From: Sulfitobacter sp. SK011
GTDB lineage: Bacteria; Pseudomonadota; Alphaproteobacteria; Rhodobacterales; Rhodobacteraceae
Length of the DNA stretch: 64,000 bases
NCBI RefSeq assembly: GCF_003352065.1
Contig: NZ_CP025803.1
Span: 1 to 64,000 of the forward strand
Reading direction: 5' to 3'
In this document: piece after piece, positions 46,851-56,062 of the stretch
Layout of the letters: every line of letters begins with the position of its first letter
Numbering within the stretch: position 1 is the stretch's first letter
The notes under the pieces: generated by a model
Database searches by the model: none
What the model saw: only the letters and a program-made list of their open reading frames with translations
What the model was told of the DNA's origin: nothing
Translations under genes and position numbers: made by a program

Positions 46851-47840
46851 ATGAAACCTGGACCCAAAAACCTGATCACAGATGTCGCTGGCCTGGTGGT
46901 TGGCAATGCGCAGGATGATACCCTCAAGTCTGGTGCCACCGTTTTATCTTCGGACGTGCCCTTTACCGCATCCGTGCACGTTATGGGCGGTGCACCGGGG
47001 ACGCGCGAAACCGATCTGCTGGCACCCGATAAATCCGTCACTGCAGTTGATGCGTTGGTTTTGTCAGGTGGATCTGCTTTTGGGCTTGATGCCTGTTCGG
47101 GGGTGATGGATGGGTTGCGCGCAGCCGGGCGCGGATTTCAGGTTGGGGATGCAACGATCCCGCTGGTACCGGGGGCCATTCTTTTTGATCTGCTGAACGG
47201 CGGGGCAAAGGATTGGGTCGAGAACCCCTATCGAAACTTGGGGCGTCAAGCTTTTGACAACGCGTCAGATGATTTTGATCTTGGGTCTGTTGGTGCAGGG
47301 ACCGGTGCGCTGAGTGCAATGTTGAAGGGCGGGCTTGGCTCCTCCTCGTTGCACTTGCCAGACGGGACAATGGTTGGCGCATTGGTTGCAGCAAACCCTG
47401 TCGGGGCCGTGACCACACCCGGCGACAGGCATTTCTATGCCGCGCCCTTTGAAATCGGGTCAGAGTTCGGCGGGTTGGGTCCGGACCCTGCGTCCGGTCT
47501 GGGATTGAACCTGGAAAGCCGCAAGGCCGCCGCGATTTCACTGCGCGAGAATACGACAATCGCCATTGTCGCAACCGATGCAACCTTGACGAAATCCCAA
47601 TGCCACCGTGTCGCGGTTGCCGCGCATGACGGGATCGGGCGGGCCACCGTCCCCGCACACACACCATTTGACGGTGATCTTGTTTTTGCCCTCGCCACAG
47701 GCGGCAAACCGCAAGCTGATGTCAGCCTGATCGGTCACGCCGCATCGCTCTGTCTGGCGCGTGCAATTGCAAGGGCCGTATATGCTGCAACACCTGCACC
47801 CAATGATCTGCTGCCGAGTTGGCGCAGTTTGAACAGCTAA
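46851..47840 (+). CDS. P1-family aminopeptidase (DmpA-like, self-processing)
   Basis: 329-aa protein with the DmpA/BapA fold: NLITDVAGLVVGNAQ at the start, SGGSAFGLDACSGVMDGL near 64 and GAGTGALSAML near 146. The segment ENTTIAIVATDA near 233 holds the expected self-cleavage site and Ser/Thr nucleophile. Members act as beta-peptidyl or D/L-aminopeptidases. It lies just downstream of the peptide-import and hydrolase genes. Convergent with maiA, with 5 bases between stops. Confidence 0.85.
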   Translation: MKPGPKNLITDVAGLVVGNAQDDTLKSGATVLSSDVPFTASVHVMGGAPGTRETDLLAPDKSVTAVDALVLSGGSAFGLDACSGVMDGLRAAGRGFQVGDATIPLVPGAILFDLLNGGAKDWVENPYRNLGRQAFDNASDDFDLGSVGAGTGALSAMLKGGLGSSSLHLPDGTMVGALVAANPVGAVTTPGDRHFYAAPFEIGSEFGGLGPDPASGLGLNLESRKAAAISLRENTTIAIVATDATLTKSQCHRVAVAAHDGIGRATVPAHTPFDGDLVFALATGGKPQADVSLIGHAASLCLARAIARAVYAATPAPNDLLPSWRSLNS

Positions 47841-47845
47841 AACGC

Positions 47846-48493
47846 TTATACTGAGTCTGGCTGATTGGCGGGCGCTGCTGCGGAAAGTGCGGGAATGGCC
47901 ATGCTGTTGGCGTGAATGCGCCTGATGGTCGGATAAGGCGACATATCCACCTCAAACCGCGCGTTGTTAAGGACTTGCGCATAGAGGCACAAATCAGCCA
48001 GCCCAACGACATCGCCATGGCAAAATTCCCCTGTCTCAGGTTCTGACGCCAACCGGATTTCCAGCGCGTCCATACCTGCCTGTGCCCATCGGCGAAACCA
48101 TGCGGCCTTGCCCGCCGCATCCACACCAAATTCGGTCTCAAGATGCTTGAGGATGCGCAGGTTGTTCACCGGATGAATATCAAGCGCCACAATATGTGCC
48201 AGGCTGCGCACACGCGCACGTCCCCATGCATCAGTCGGCAAAAGGGGTGGTTCCGGGTGAACTTCATCCAGCCATTCCAGGATCGCCAGAGATTGCGGCA
48301 ATGGCCCCTGTGGCGTCACCAACGTTGGCACCAGACCAGAAGGGTTCAGCGCCAGATGGTCGGCACTCGCCTGTTCGCCTTTGAGCAGGGACAGCGGGAC
48401 ATAGTCATAGCCAAGCCCCTTGAGGTTCAGCGCCGCGCGGACCCGCACCGAAGTCGATGACCGAAAGTAGTTATGCAAAGCGAGATCGTTCAT
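47846..48493 (-). CDS. maiA: Maleylacetoacetate isomerase (zeta-class GST)
   Basis: 215 aa. NYFRSSTSVRVRAALNLKG at residues 8-26 includes the SSxxxxR glutathione site of zeta-class enzymes, and ALDIHPVNNLRILKHL near 105 is the MaiA-specific stretch. It isomerises maleylacetoacetate to fumarylacetoacetate in tyrosine or gentisate breakdown. No other tyrosine-pathway gene is in the window. Its ATG overlaps the stop of a 45-aa ORF by 4 bases. Confidence 0.85.
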   Translation of the reverse strand: MNDLALHNYFRSSTSVRVRAALNLKGLGYDYVPLSLLKGEQASADHLALNPSGLVPTLVTPQGPLPQSLAILEWLDEVHPEPPLLPTDAWGRARVRSLAHIVALDIHPVNNLRILKHLETEFGVDAAGKAAWFRRWAQAGMDALEIRLASEPETGEFCHGDVVGLADLCLYAQVLNNARFEVDMSPYPTIRRIHANSMAIPALSAAAPANQPDSV

Positions 48494-48627
48494 GCGCGTG
48501 GGCCGATTGCCTTGAGAATTTCGAAATCGTCAGGCAAATATTCGGTAAGTGTCGGGTTGGAGATGGAGCCGGTTTGCGTGCTTTGCACCGCATGGCTGGC
48601 TTGGTTTGGGGCATTGAATATGTACAT
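48490..48627 (-). CDS. 45-aa ORF coupled to maiA
   Basis: Small ORF starting MYIFNAPNQASHAVQSTQTG and ending DDFEILKAIGPRA. The ATG at 48627 has ribosome site AAGGA seven bases ahead, and the stop overlaps the maiA ATG in ATGA, so it is probably translated, either as a small protein or as a leader for maiA. A longer reading frame to 48984 runs into gmd and is not credible. No known family. Confidence 0.5.
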   Translation of the reverse strand: MYIFNAPNQASHAVQSTQTGSISNPTLTEYLPDDFEILKAIGPRA

Positions 48628-48804
48628 CTTGTGTTCCTTACTTCCAGTACCGCGTTGAAGAAATGTTACCGCGATACCAAAGCCGGGGCCAGTCTGCCGC
48701 GTGCTGGAACAGTTGTTGGCCTCCCCTACGGGATAGCATAGAAAGGCGCAAAGCACCGCGACACCTTTCCGCGGCGACGGCGCGTTATTGTAGGATCGAA
48801 ACCC

Positions 48805-49920
48805 ATGAAAAAAGCACTTATCACCGGGATTACGGGTCAGGATGGGTCCTATCTGGCAGAACTGCTGCTGGAAAAGGGCTATGAAGTGCATGGAATCAAG
48901 CGTCGGGCATCGCTGTTCAATACGCAGCGGGTTGATCACATCTTTCAGGATCCGCACACAACCAATGCCAACTTCAAACTGCACTACGGTGATCTGACCG
49001 ATACATCTAACCTTACGCGGATTCTATCCGAAGTTCAGCCCGACGAAGTCTATAATCTGGGTGCGCAAAGCCATGTTGCCGTCAGCTTTGAGGCCCCCGA
49101 ATACACCGCAGATGTTGATGCCATCGGGACACTGCGTTTGCTTGAGGCAATCCGTTTTCTGAAATTGGAAAATACCCGGTTCTATCAGGCGTCCACATCC
49201 GAACTTTATGGACTTGTGCAGGAAACACCCCAGACCGAGACCACGCCATTTCACCCGCGAAGCCCCTATGCAGTGGCCAAGATGTATGCGTTCTGGATGA
49301 CGGTGAATTACCGCGAAGCCTATGGCATGTTTGCCTGCAACGGTATTCTATTCAACCACGAAAGCCCGCGCCGCGGCGAGACATTCGTGACCCGCAAGAT
49401 CACCCGTGGCCTGTCGAATATCGCACAGGGATTAGAGACGTGCCTTTACATGGGCAACATCGACGCATTGCGCGATTGGGGCCACGCCAAAGATTACGTG
49501 CGCATGCAATGGATGATGCTGCAGGAAGACGAACCAGACGATTTTGTCATCGCAACCGGCAAGCAATATTCAGTGCGTCAGTTCATCGAATGGTCGGCGG
49601 CCGAACTGGGCATGACCCTGCGCTTTGAAGGCGATGGCGTGAATGAGGTGGCGATTGTGGATACAATCACCGGTGACAATGCCCCTGCCCTTTCAAAAGG
49701 CGACGTAATCCTGAAAATCGACCCCCGCTATTTCCGCCCGGCAGAGGTGGAAACCCTGCTGGGTGATCCATCAAAGGCCAAACGCATCTTGGGCTGGGAG
49801 CCACAAATAAGCGTTCAGGAGATGTGTGCCGAAATGGTTGTAAACGACCTCAAAGCCGCCAAGCGTGAGCGTATTCTCAAAGAACATGGCTTTGACGGCC
49901 TGATGTCGAAAGAGGACTAA
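48805..49920 (+). CDS. gmd: GDP-mannose 4,6-dehydratase
   Basis: 371-aa extended [23 protein letters not shown] at the start, [20 protein letters not shown], and [11 protein letters not shown] with catalytic Tyr/Lys. It converts GDP-mannose to GDP-4-keto-6-deoxymannose. First gene of a three-gene sugar-nucleotide operon; 4 bases separate it from the epimerase-reductase gene. Confidence 0.95.
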   Translation: MKKALITGITGQDGSYLAELLLEKGYEVHGIKRRASLFNTQRVDHIFQDPHTTNANFKLHYGDLTDTSNLTRILSEVQPDEVYNLGAQSHVAVSFEAPEYTADVDAIGTLRLLEAIRFLKLENTRFYQASTSELYGLVQETPQTETTPFHPRSPYAVAKMYAFWMTVNYREAYGMFACNGILFNHESPRRGETFVTRKITRGLSNIAQGLETCLYMGNIDALRDWGHAKDYVRMQWMMLQEDEPDDFVIATGKQYSVRQFIEWSAAELGMTLRFEGDGVNEVAIVDTITGDNAPALSKGDVILKIDPRYFRPAEVETLLGDPSKAKRILGWEPQISVQEMCAEMVVNDLKAAKRERILKEHGFDGLMSKED

Positions 49921-49924
49921 CCGA

Positions 49925-50860
49925 ATGGGCAGCAAAGGCAAAATGCTGCTGACCGGCGGCGGCGGCATGGTGGGCCGCAATATTCAGGATCACGCATGCG
50001 CTGCTGCCTGGGATATCCTTGCGCCCCGCAGTGCGGAATTGGACCTGAGCTATGCAAACGCTGTAGCGGCTTTTATAAACGCTCATAAACCTGATCTGGT
50101 GATCCATGCGGCAGGGCGTGTAGGCGGCATTCAGGCGAACATGGCCCATCCAGTAGCGTTTCTTGAGGAAAACGTGGCGATGGGCCGCAATGTGATAATG
50201 GGCGCGCGACAAGCGGGTGTTGGGGCCCTGATCAACCTCGCCTCCACCTGTATGTACCCTGCCCAGGCCGAAAATCCGCTAAGTGAGGAAATGATCCTGA
50301 CCGGGCCGCTGGAGCCGACCAATGAGGGATATGCATTGGCCAAGATCATGGCAATGCGGCTTTGTGATTATATCCGGCACGAAGATGCGGCGGCGCAGTA
50401 CAAGACTTTGATCCCCTGCAACCTTTATGGTCCGTATGACAAATTTGACCCGAAGAACTCGCATCTTTTGCCCGCGATCATCCATAAGGTCCATCAGGCC
50501 AAACTGACCGGCGATGCGACGGTTGAAATCTGGGGTGATGGCACGGCGCGGCGTGAATTTATGTATGCGGGCGATCTGGCTGACGCCGTCTGGAAAGCAG
50601 TTGAAAATCCCGGCGGCTTGCCCGGTGCCATGAACATTGGGCTGGGCCATGACCATTCGATCAATGACTATTATGCGACTGTTGCGGATGTAATCGGCTG
50701 GCAAGGGGCATTTACCCATGATCTGTCCCGCCCGGTCGGCATGAAACAAAAACTCTGCTCAACAGCACGCCAAAGCGATTGGGGTTGGAGCGCACCGACA
50801 ACACTGCGCGATGGCATCTCACAAACCTATCGCCATTATCTGGAGTATCACGCAAAATGA
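49925..50860 (+). CDS. colC: GDP-sugar epimerase-reductase, GDP-L-colitose synthase (ColC)-like
   Basis: 311-aa Fcl-family SDR: TGGGGMVGRNI at the start, HAAGRVGGIQANMAHP, LASTCMYP, EPTNEGYALAK with catalytic Tyr/Lys and IPCNLYGPYDKFDP. It is related to GDP-fucose synthase, but the adjacent ColD-type dehydratase makes ColC the better call: 5-epimerisation and 4-reduction of GDP-4-keto-3,6-dideoxymannose to GDP-L-colitose. GDP-L-fucose synthase remains the alternative. Overlaps colD by 4 bases. Confidence 0.65.
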   Translation: MGSKGKMLLTGGGGMVGRNIQDHACAAAWDILAPRSAELDLSYANAVAAFINAHKPDLVIHAAGRVGGIQANMAHPVAFLEENVAMGRNVIMGARQAGVGALINLASTCMYPAQAENPLSEEMILTGPLEPTNEGYALAKIMAMRLCDYIRHEDAAAQYKTLIPCNLYGPYDKFDPKNSHLLPAIIHKVHQAKLTGDATVEIWGDGTARREFMYAGDLADAVWKAVENPGGLPGAMNIGLGHDHSINDYYATVADVIGWQGAFTHDLSRPVGMKQKLCSTARQSDWGWSAPTTLRDGISQTYRHYLEYHAK

Positions 50861-52023
50861 CGTTCAAGTACCCTTTGGCCACTTCATCCTGGGACGAGGC
50901 GGAATTCGCAGCACTTGACCGGGTCATCGCCTCTGACATGTTCTCAATGGGGCCAGAGGTACGCGCCTATGAGGAAGAATTCGCAGCGCTTTTTGGCAGC
51001 AAGTATGCTGTGATGGTGAATTCCGGATCATCCGCCAACCTGCTCATGACGGCGGCGTTGTTTTTCACCAAGAACACAGACCTAAAACTTGAACGCGGCG
51101 ATGAAGTCATCGTGCCCGCAGTCAGCTGGTCGACCACCTATTACCCGCTTTGCCAATATGGATTGCGGTTGAAGTTTGTGGATATCGACCGGGAAACACT
51201 GAACTATGATCTGGCCGCACTTGAGGCTGCGATCACGGATGACACGCGCGCGTTGATGGTGGTGAACCTGTTAGGCAATCCCAATGATTTCGCAGCACTC
51301 AAACGCCTGACCGATGGCCGCAACATCGTGATGATCGAGGACAACTGCGAATCCATGGGGGCCACGTTTGAGGGCAAACAGGCAGGTACCTTTGGCGTTA
51401 TGGGGACATTTTCATCGTTCTTTTCACACCATATTTCCACCATGGAAGGAGGTATGGTCGTCACGGATGATGAAGAACTTTACCATATCATGTTGTCCCT
51501 GCGCGCCCACGGGTGGACCCGTAATTTGCCGAAATTCAATCATGTGACAGGCGAAAAAAGCGATGATCCGTTCAAGGAAAGCTTTCGGTTTGTCCTGCCG
51601 GGCTACAACCTGCGCCCGCTGGAGATGTCCGGGGCGCTGGGCCGTGAGCAAATCAAAAAACTGCCAGGCCTGATTGCGGGGCGGCGCGCCAACGGGGCGC
51701 TGCTTCAGGGGGCGGTGTCGGATCATCCTCGTTTCATGATCCAACGTGAGATTGGCAATTCAAGCTGGTTTGGATTTTCGCTGGTCCTGCGCGATACGCA
51801 TATGGGCGAACGCGCCCAGATGGTGCGTGATCTATCGGCGGCAGGGTTTGAATGCCGCCCGATTGTCGCCGGGAATTTTGCCAAGAATGAAGTGATGGAC
51901 TATTTCGATTTTGAAATACACGACACGCTGAGCAATGCGGATTACATCGATGACAATGGATTGTTCGTGGGCAACCATCACTATCCCCTGCCCGAGGCGA
52001 TCAAGGTGCTTGCGACGCTTTAA
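50857..52023 (+). CDS. colD: GDP-4-keto-6-deoxymannose 3-dehydratase (ColD-like)
   Basis: 388-aa member of the DegT/DnrJ aminotransferase family. Where aminotransferases carry the PLP lysine, this protein has [14 protein letters not shown] (His191/His192). Replacement of that lysine by histidine is the hallmark of ColD, which uses PMP and glutamate to remove the C3 hydroxyl. [16 protein letters not shown] and [10 protein letters not shown] also fit. ATG at 50857 overlaps the upstream stop; a longer frame from 50779 is not credible. Product feeds the ColC-like enzyme. Ends overlapping cueR tail to tail. Confidence 0.8.
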   Translation: MTFKYPLATSSWDEAEFAALDRVIASDMFSMGPEVRAYEEEFAALFGSKYAVMVNSGSSANLLMTAALFFTKNTDLKLERGDEVIVPAVSWSTTYYPLCQYGLRLKFVDIDRETLNYDLAALEAAITDDTRALMVVNLLGNPNDFAALKRLTDGRNIVMIEDNCESMGATFEGKQAGTFGVMGTFSSFFSHHISTMEGGMVVTDDEELYHIMLSLRAHGWTRNLPKFNHVTGEKSDDPFKESFRFVLPGYNLRPLEMSGALGREQIKKLPGLIAGRRANGALLQGAVSDHPRFMIQREIGNSSWFGFSLVLRDTHMGERAQMVRDLSAAGFECRPIVAGNFAKNEVMDYFDFEIHDTLSNADYIDDNGLFVGNHHYPLPEAIKVLATL

Positions 52024-52409
52024 CGGGGCGCGGCCAGATCGCGCAGGATCGGGCAATCCGGCCGATCATCGCCTGCGCAGGCCTTGACCAAAACACGCAA
52101 GGTATCGCGCATCGCTGTGAGTTCGGCCAGCTTTTGGTCGATCTCTGTCAAATGGGATTTCGCGATCTGTTTGACGTCAGCACTTGCACGCGTTTCATCA
52201 TCGTAAAGCGCCAGCAAACTGCGACAGCTTTCCACTGGAAAGCCCAAAGACCTTGCCCGTGCAACAAAGGCTAGTTTGTGAAGATCCGTCTCGCGAAACG
52301 CGCGATATCCATTGGCTTGCCGCATCGGACGGATCAGGTCGATGTCTTCGTAATACCGAATGGTCTTGGCGGGCAGTCCGGTCGCCTTGCTTACCTCAGA
52401 GATATTCAT
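52020..52409 (-). CDS. cueR: Copper-responsive MerR-family regulator CueR
   Basis: 129 aa: MerR winged helix ([20 protein letters not shown]), dimer helix, and the metal loop C111-AGDDRPD-C119, two cysteines seven residues apart as in CueR Cu(I) sensors. It overlaps copA by 4 bases as the second gene, so it is regulated with its own target. The palindrome upstream of copA is its probable operator. Confidence 0.9.
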   Translation of the reverse strand: MNISEVSKATGLPAKTIRYYEDIDLIRPMRQANGYRAFRETDLHKLAFVARARSLGFPVESCRSLLALYDDETRASADVKQIAKSHLTEIDQKLAELTAMRDTLRVLVKACAGDDRPDCPILRDLAAPR

Positions 52410-54859
52410 TTTGAACCCTCAATACTGCGCAACCTCAGCGCGTTGGTTAGAACAAAAACGGATGAACATGCCATGGCCCCAGCGGCCAAGACCGGTGACA
52501 GCAGAATACCGAACATTGGATAAAGCACACCTGCAGCGACCGGGATAAGCGCAATATTATACCCAAATGCCCAGAACAGGTTTTGCCGAATATTGCGCAG
52601 CACGCTGTGAGAGACGGTGATCGCGGTGCCAACGCCTGACAGGTTTCCTGACATCAAAACAACGTCCGCCGTTTCGATCGCAACATCTGTGCCGGTTCCG
52701 ATGGCAATGCCAATATCCGCATGGGCGAGTGCCGGTGCATCATTGATCCCATCCCCGACAAATGCGATCTTTTGACCCGCGCTGCGCAGGTGGTCCAGTG
52801 CCGCCATTTTTCCATCTGGCAGGACGTTCGCGACAACATGATCAATACCCAGCTCGCGGGCCACTGATTGGGCCGTATTTTCGCCGTCGCCGGTGATCAT
52901 CGCCACTTGCAGACCTTGGGCCTTAAGTCCTTTGATTGCTGCGGCGCTGTCCGGTTTTATGGGATCCGAGACCGCGACAAGAGCGGCGATCTGGCCGTCT
53001 ATCGCGGCAAATACAGTTGTCTGCCCTTTTTTTGCCAATGCAGTTGCGTCCGCCTCAACCTCAGACACATCAACGCCGCTCGCCGCCATGAGGCGTGCGT
53101 TGCCCACGATGATACTTCTTCCGCTGACGGTTGCTTTCGCGCCCTGCCCGGTGATCGCCTGAAAGCTTTCCGCATCAGGGATCGTCAGGTTTTGCGCTTT
53201 GGCTGCCGCCACAATCGCCTGTGCAATGGGATGTTCTGACAAGGTTTCAACAGCCGAAACAAGGGCAAGAACATCTTGTGGGTTCTGCCCCTCGGCCACT
53301 ATCAAATCCGTCAAAGTGGGCCGACCGACCGTCAGTGTCCCAGTCTTGTCAAACGCGACGACATCAACTGCGCTAAGCGACTGCAATGCGTCCCCCTGCC
53401 GGAACAGCACCCCAAGTTCAGCGGCGCGCCCTGTTCCCACCATGATGGAGGTCGGCGTAGCCAGCCCCATTGCGCAGGGACACGCGATGATCAACACAGA
53501 AACCCCCGCGACAAGCGCATATGTCACGGTTGGATCAGGACCAAAGATCAACCAGATCACTATTGTCACGGCGGCCAAAATCAGAACGGCAGGAACAAAC
53601 CACATGGTGATTTGGTCGACCAACCCTTGCACCGGCAAGCGGGTGCCTTGGGCCTGCTGAACCATCCGAATGATTTGGGACAGGGTGGTGTCATCGCCAA
53701 TGCGCATCACCTTACAGGTCAAACTGCCCAGCCCATTGACCGTGCCACCCGTCACCAGATCGCCAGTTGTTTTGGTGACTGGCATCGGTTCGCCTGTGAT
53801 CATGCTTTCATCAACATCACTGCCACCAGACACCACCGTTGCATCAATCGGAAGCCGCTCTCCGGGGCGAACCAGAAACACATCGCCGACGCGCAATTCG
53901 GAAATGGGGCGATCGGCCCAATCGTCACCAACTTTCACACGTGCGGTCCGGGGCTGAAGGCCGATCAGCTTTTGGATTGCAGCGCCCGTCTGGCCCTTGG
54001 CCCGCGCCTCAAGCCAGCGACCCAGCAGGATCAGCGTGACAATGACCGCCGCCGCTTCAAAATAGACTGCGCGCGCGGCCAGTGGCAGCACATCCGGGAA
54101 AAACAGCGTGACCGTCGAAAACAACCAGGCAGCCCCTGCGCCCAGCGCGACGAGGCTGTTCATGTCCGGAGCCCTGCGGATCAATGCCCTGAACCCATTC
54201 ACAAAAAACCCGCGACCCGGCCAAATGAGGATGATTGTGGTCAATACAAACTGAATGGACCAACTGGTCCCCATGCCAATCGTCTGGGCAATAAGGTGAT
54301 GCCAGGCTGGCACCAAATGCGCGCCCATCTCAAGGATGAAAACGGGCACCGCAAGAACCGCTGACACGATCATTCCGCGTTTTTGCTGTGCTGCTTCTTC
54401 GGCTTTGACGGCCGATCGGTCTGTGGGTGCCTGTTCGGACGGCACAGTCGCTGGATACCCGGCCGCCGCCGCAACTTGTGCAAGCTGCTCTGGATCTGTG
54501 AGGCCAGGAACATAGTCAACCGACGCACTTTCGTTAGCCAGATTTACATGGGCCTGCGTGACACCCGGGGCCGCAAGGAGTGCCTTTTCAAGCCGACCGA
54601 CGCAGGATGCGCAAGACATGCCAGTGATCTGAAATCGGACATTTTCGGACGCCACGGGATAGCCGGCTTTGTCCAGCGTCGAGATGATCTCTTTTGATGT
54701 TTCTGGATCATCCACTTCAACCTGCGCTGTTTCAGTCGCGAGGTTCACAGAAAACGCTGATATTCCCTTCACGCCTTCCAGCGCGCGATTAACCCTGCCG
54801 ACGCAGCTTGCGCAGGACATGTTTTTAATGGGCAATATGAATGTGGTGTCGGAGTGCAT
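52406..54859 (-). CDS. copA: Cu(I)-exporting P-type ATPase
   Basis: 817 aa. Two N-terminal heavy-metal domains with MSCASC (Cys16/Cys19) and a second MSCASC near 84, eight membrane helices, CPC in IIACPCAMG, phosphorylation motif DKTGTLTVG, and hinge [10 protein letters not shown]. It pumps Cu(I) out of the cytoplasm. Length and order are normal. Preceded by a MerR-type promoter and followed by cueR. Confidence 0.95.
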   Translation of the reverse strand: MHSDTTFILPIKNMSCASCVGRVNRALEGVKGISAFSVNLATETAQVEVDDPETSKEIISTLDKAGYPVASENVRFQITGMSCASCVGRLEKALLAAPGVTQAHVNLANESASVDYVPGLTDPEQLAQVAAAAGYPATVPSEQAPTDRSAVKAEEAAQQKRGMIVSAVLAVPVFILEMGAHLVPAWHHLIAQTIGMGTSWSIQFVLTTIILIWPGRGFFVNGFRALIRRAPDMNSLVALGAGAAWLFSTVTLFFPDVLPLAARAVYFEAAAVIVTLILLGRWLEARAKGQTGAAIQKLIGLQPRTARVKVGDDWADRPISELRVGDVFLVRPGERLPIDATVVSGGSDVDESMITGEPMPVTKTTGDLVTGGTVNGLGSLTCKVMRIGDDTTLSQIIRMVQQAQGTRLPVQGLVDQITMWFVPAVLILAAVTIVIWLIFGPDPTVTYALVAGVSVLIIACPCAMGLATPTSIMVGTGRAAELGVLFRQGDALQSLSAVDVVAFDKTGTLTVGRPTLTDLIVAEGQNPQDVLALVSAVETLSEHPIAQAIVAAAKAQNLTIPDAESFQAITGQGAKATVSGRSIIVGNARLMAASGVDVSEVEADATALAKKGQTTVFAAIDGQIAALVAVSDPIKPDSAAAIKGLKAQGLQVAMITGDGENTAQSVARELGIDHVVANVLPDGKMAALDHLRSAGQKIAFVGDGINDAPALAHADIGIAIGTGTDVAIETADVVLMSGNLSGVGTAITVSHSVLRNIRQNLFWAFGYNIALIPVAAGVLYPMFGILLSPVLAAGAMACSSVFVLTNALRLRSIEGSK

Positions 54860-54889
54860 TTTTCGGAAATCCTATGCGTGTTCCTACCC

Positions 54890-54920
54890 TACATAGGTGT
54901 TCCAGTGACTGGAAGGTCAA
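54890..54920 (-). promoter_or_regulatory. CueR-type promoter and operator of copA-cueR
   Basis: Minus strand: TTGACC (54920-54915), 19-base spacer, TATGTA (54895-54890). The spacer holds the 7-1-7 palindrome TTCCAGT-G-ACTGGAA (54900-54914). An elongated 19-base spacer with an inside palindrome is the signature of MerR-family activation. Confidence 0.8.
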
Positions 54921-54938
54921 GGGCCATTCAGCATTGCG

Positions 54939-55961
54939 TCAAACTCGACCGCAGGTACCGCGCGCGATCAGTTCGATATCACAGCGGATGCGGAATACGT
55001 CCAGTTCGGAATGAACAATGGATCTGGCAAGCCGCTGACCCGCAAGCAGACCGATGCGACGCGCAGGCAATCGCACAGTTGTCAGGTTTGGCTCCATTTC
55101 CTTTGAACCCTTAAAGTCGCCGATCCCGATTATTGAAATATCCTCGGGGATCCGCAGACCAAAACGGAATGCCGCATAAATTGCCCCCTGCGCCAGAACA
55201 TCATTGCCACACAAAAGCGCCGTTGGCACCGGGCCGCTTTGCAAAAGCTCAAGTGCTGCCTTCTTCGCATCTGAGATGCTATAGGGTGCTTCGATCCACC
55301 AATGTTCTGGCGTCTTGATTTTTGCCTGCATCAAGGCGGCAAATGCGCCGCTTTGGCGGTCTGATGCGCGGTCATTGCCCCCGGTCGGTGGAAAGATAAG
55401 ACCAATCTTACGGTGGCCAAGACCGATCAGATGTTCTGCCGCCGTCTGGCCCGCCGCAAAATTATCGGCACCTACACAGGATATCCGCGATGTTTCGGCA
55501 AAGTTCCAGATTGTCATCGCGGGGATCGCCTGACTGTCGAGCAGTTGATAGGTTTCTTCTGAATGTTCCTGCCCAATCAGCGCGACACCATCCACACGGT
55601 GTTCGAGAAATTTGCGCATAACCGCGTACTCACGCTCAAGATCGTAGCCGTGAGACGCAATCAGAATTGTGAACCCCTCGGCATCAACCGCGTCAGAGAA
55701 CGCTTGTATCACCTCGGCAAAGATCGCGTGATCGATGGTTGGAACGATCAATCCAATGGTGCCGGACCGAATACCATGCATGGTCTGAGCAGCCCGATTG
55801 CGGATATACCCCAGCCGCCGCACTGCCGCGTCAATCTTTTTGCGGGTCGCCGGTTTGACCTGTTCGGGGTGGTTATAGCTTCGCGATACTGTCGAAATCG
55901 ACACTCTTGCAGCTTTGGCAACTGCCACGATATCCGCTTTCTTTGTAATTTTATCAACCAC
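54939..55961 (-). CDS. LacI-family transcriptional regulator
   Basis: 340 aa: LacI helix-turn-helix (KADIVAVAKAARVSISTVSRSYN, 8-30) with hinge helix, then a periplasmic-binding-protein-like effector domain (IGLIVPTIDHAIFAEVIQAF onward, typical of GntR/CcpA-like LacI members). Divergent from tctABC-sauST, which it probably represses, responding to the transported acid or a derived product. Its gene ends 19 bases before the copA promoter. Confidence 0.88.
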   Translation of the reverse strand: MVDKITKKADIVAVAKAARVSISTVSRSYNHPEQVKPATRKKIDAAVRRLGYIRNRAAQTMHGIRSGTIGLIVPTIDHAIFAEVIQAFSDAVDAEGFTILIASHGYDLEREYAVMRKFLEHRVDGVALIGQEHSEETYQLLDSQAIPAMTIWNFAETSRISCVGADNFAAGQTAAEHLIGLGHRKIGLIFPPTGGNDRASDRQSGAFAALMQAKIKTPEHWWIEAPYSISDAKKAALELLQSGPVPTALLCGNDVLAQGAIYAAFRFGLRIPEDISIIGIGDFKGSKEMEPNLTTVRLPARRIGLLAGQRLARSIVHSELDVFRIRCDIELIARGTCGRV

Positions 55962-55984
55962 TTGAACCCCAAAATATGCTTACG

Positions 55985-56014
55985 AATGAAAACATTTGCA
56001 AAACTATTTTCATT
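55985..56014. promoter_or_regulatory. Possible operator for the LacI regulator
   Basis: Inverted repeat AATGAAAA ... TTTTCATT with 14 bases between the arms, in the 100-base divergent spacer between the LacI gene and tctA. The spacing is wider than in a typical LacI site, so confidence is limited. Confidence 0.4.
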
Positions 56015-56062
56015 GCCTACCCTTAATTGTCAACGCGGCTTTGCGCTGTTCGTGGGGACTTG

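Noticed and set aside
48628..48984. Upstream extension of the 45-aa ORF to 164 aa
   Set aside because: It would run antisense through the gmd start and promoter; only the part from 48627 has a ribosome site.
53276..54364. 362-aa open frame opposite copA
   Set aside because: Shadow of copA; composition is low in hydrophobic patterning and resembles no family, while copA has all expected motifs.
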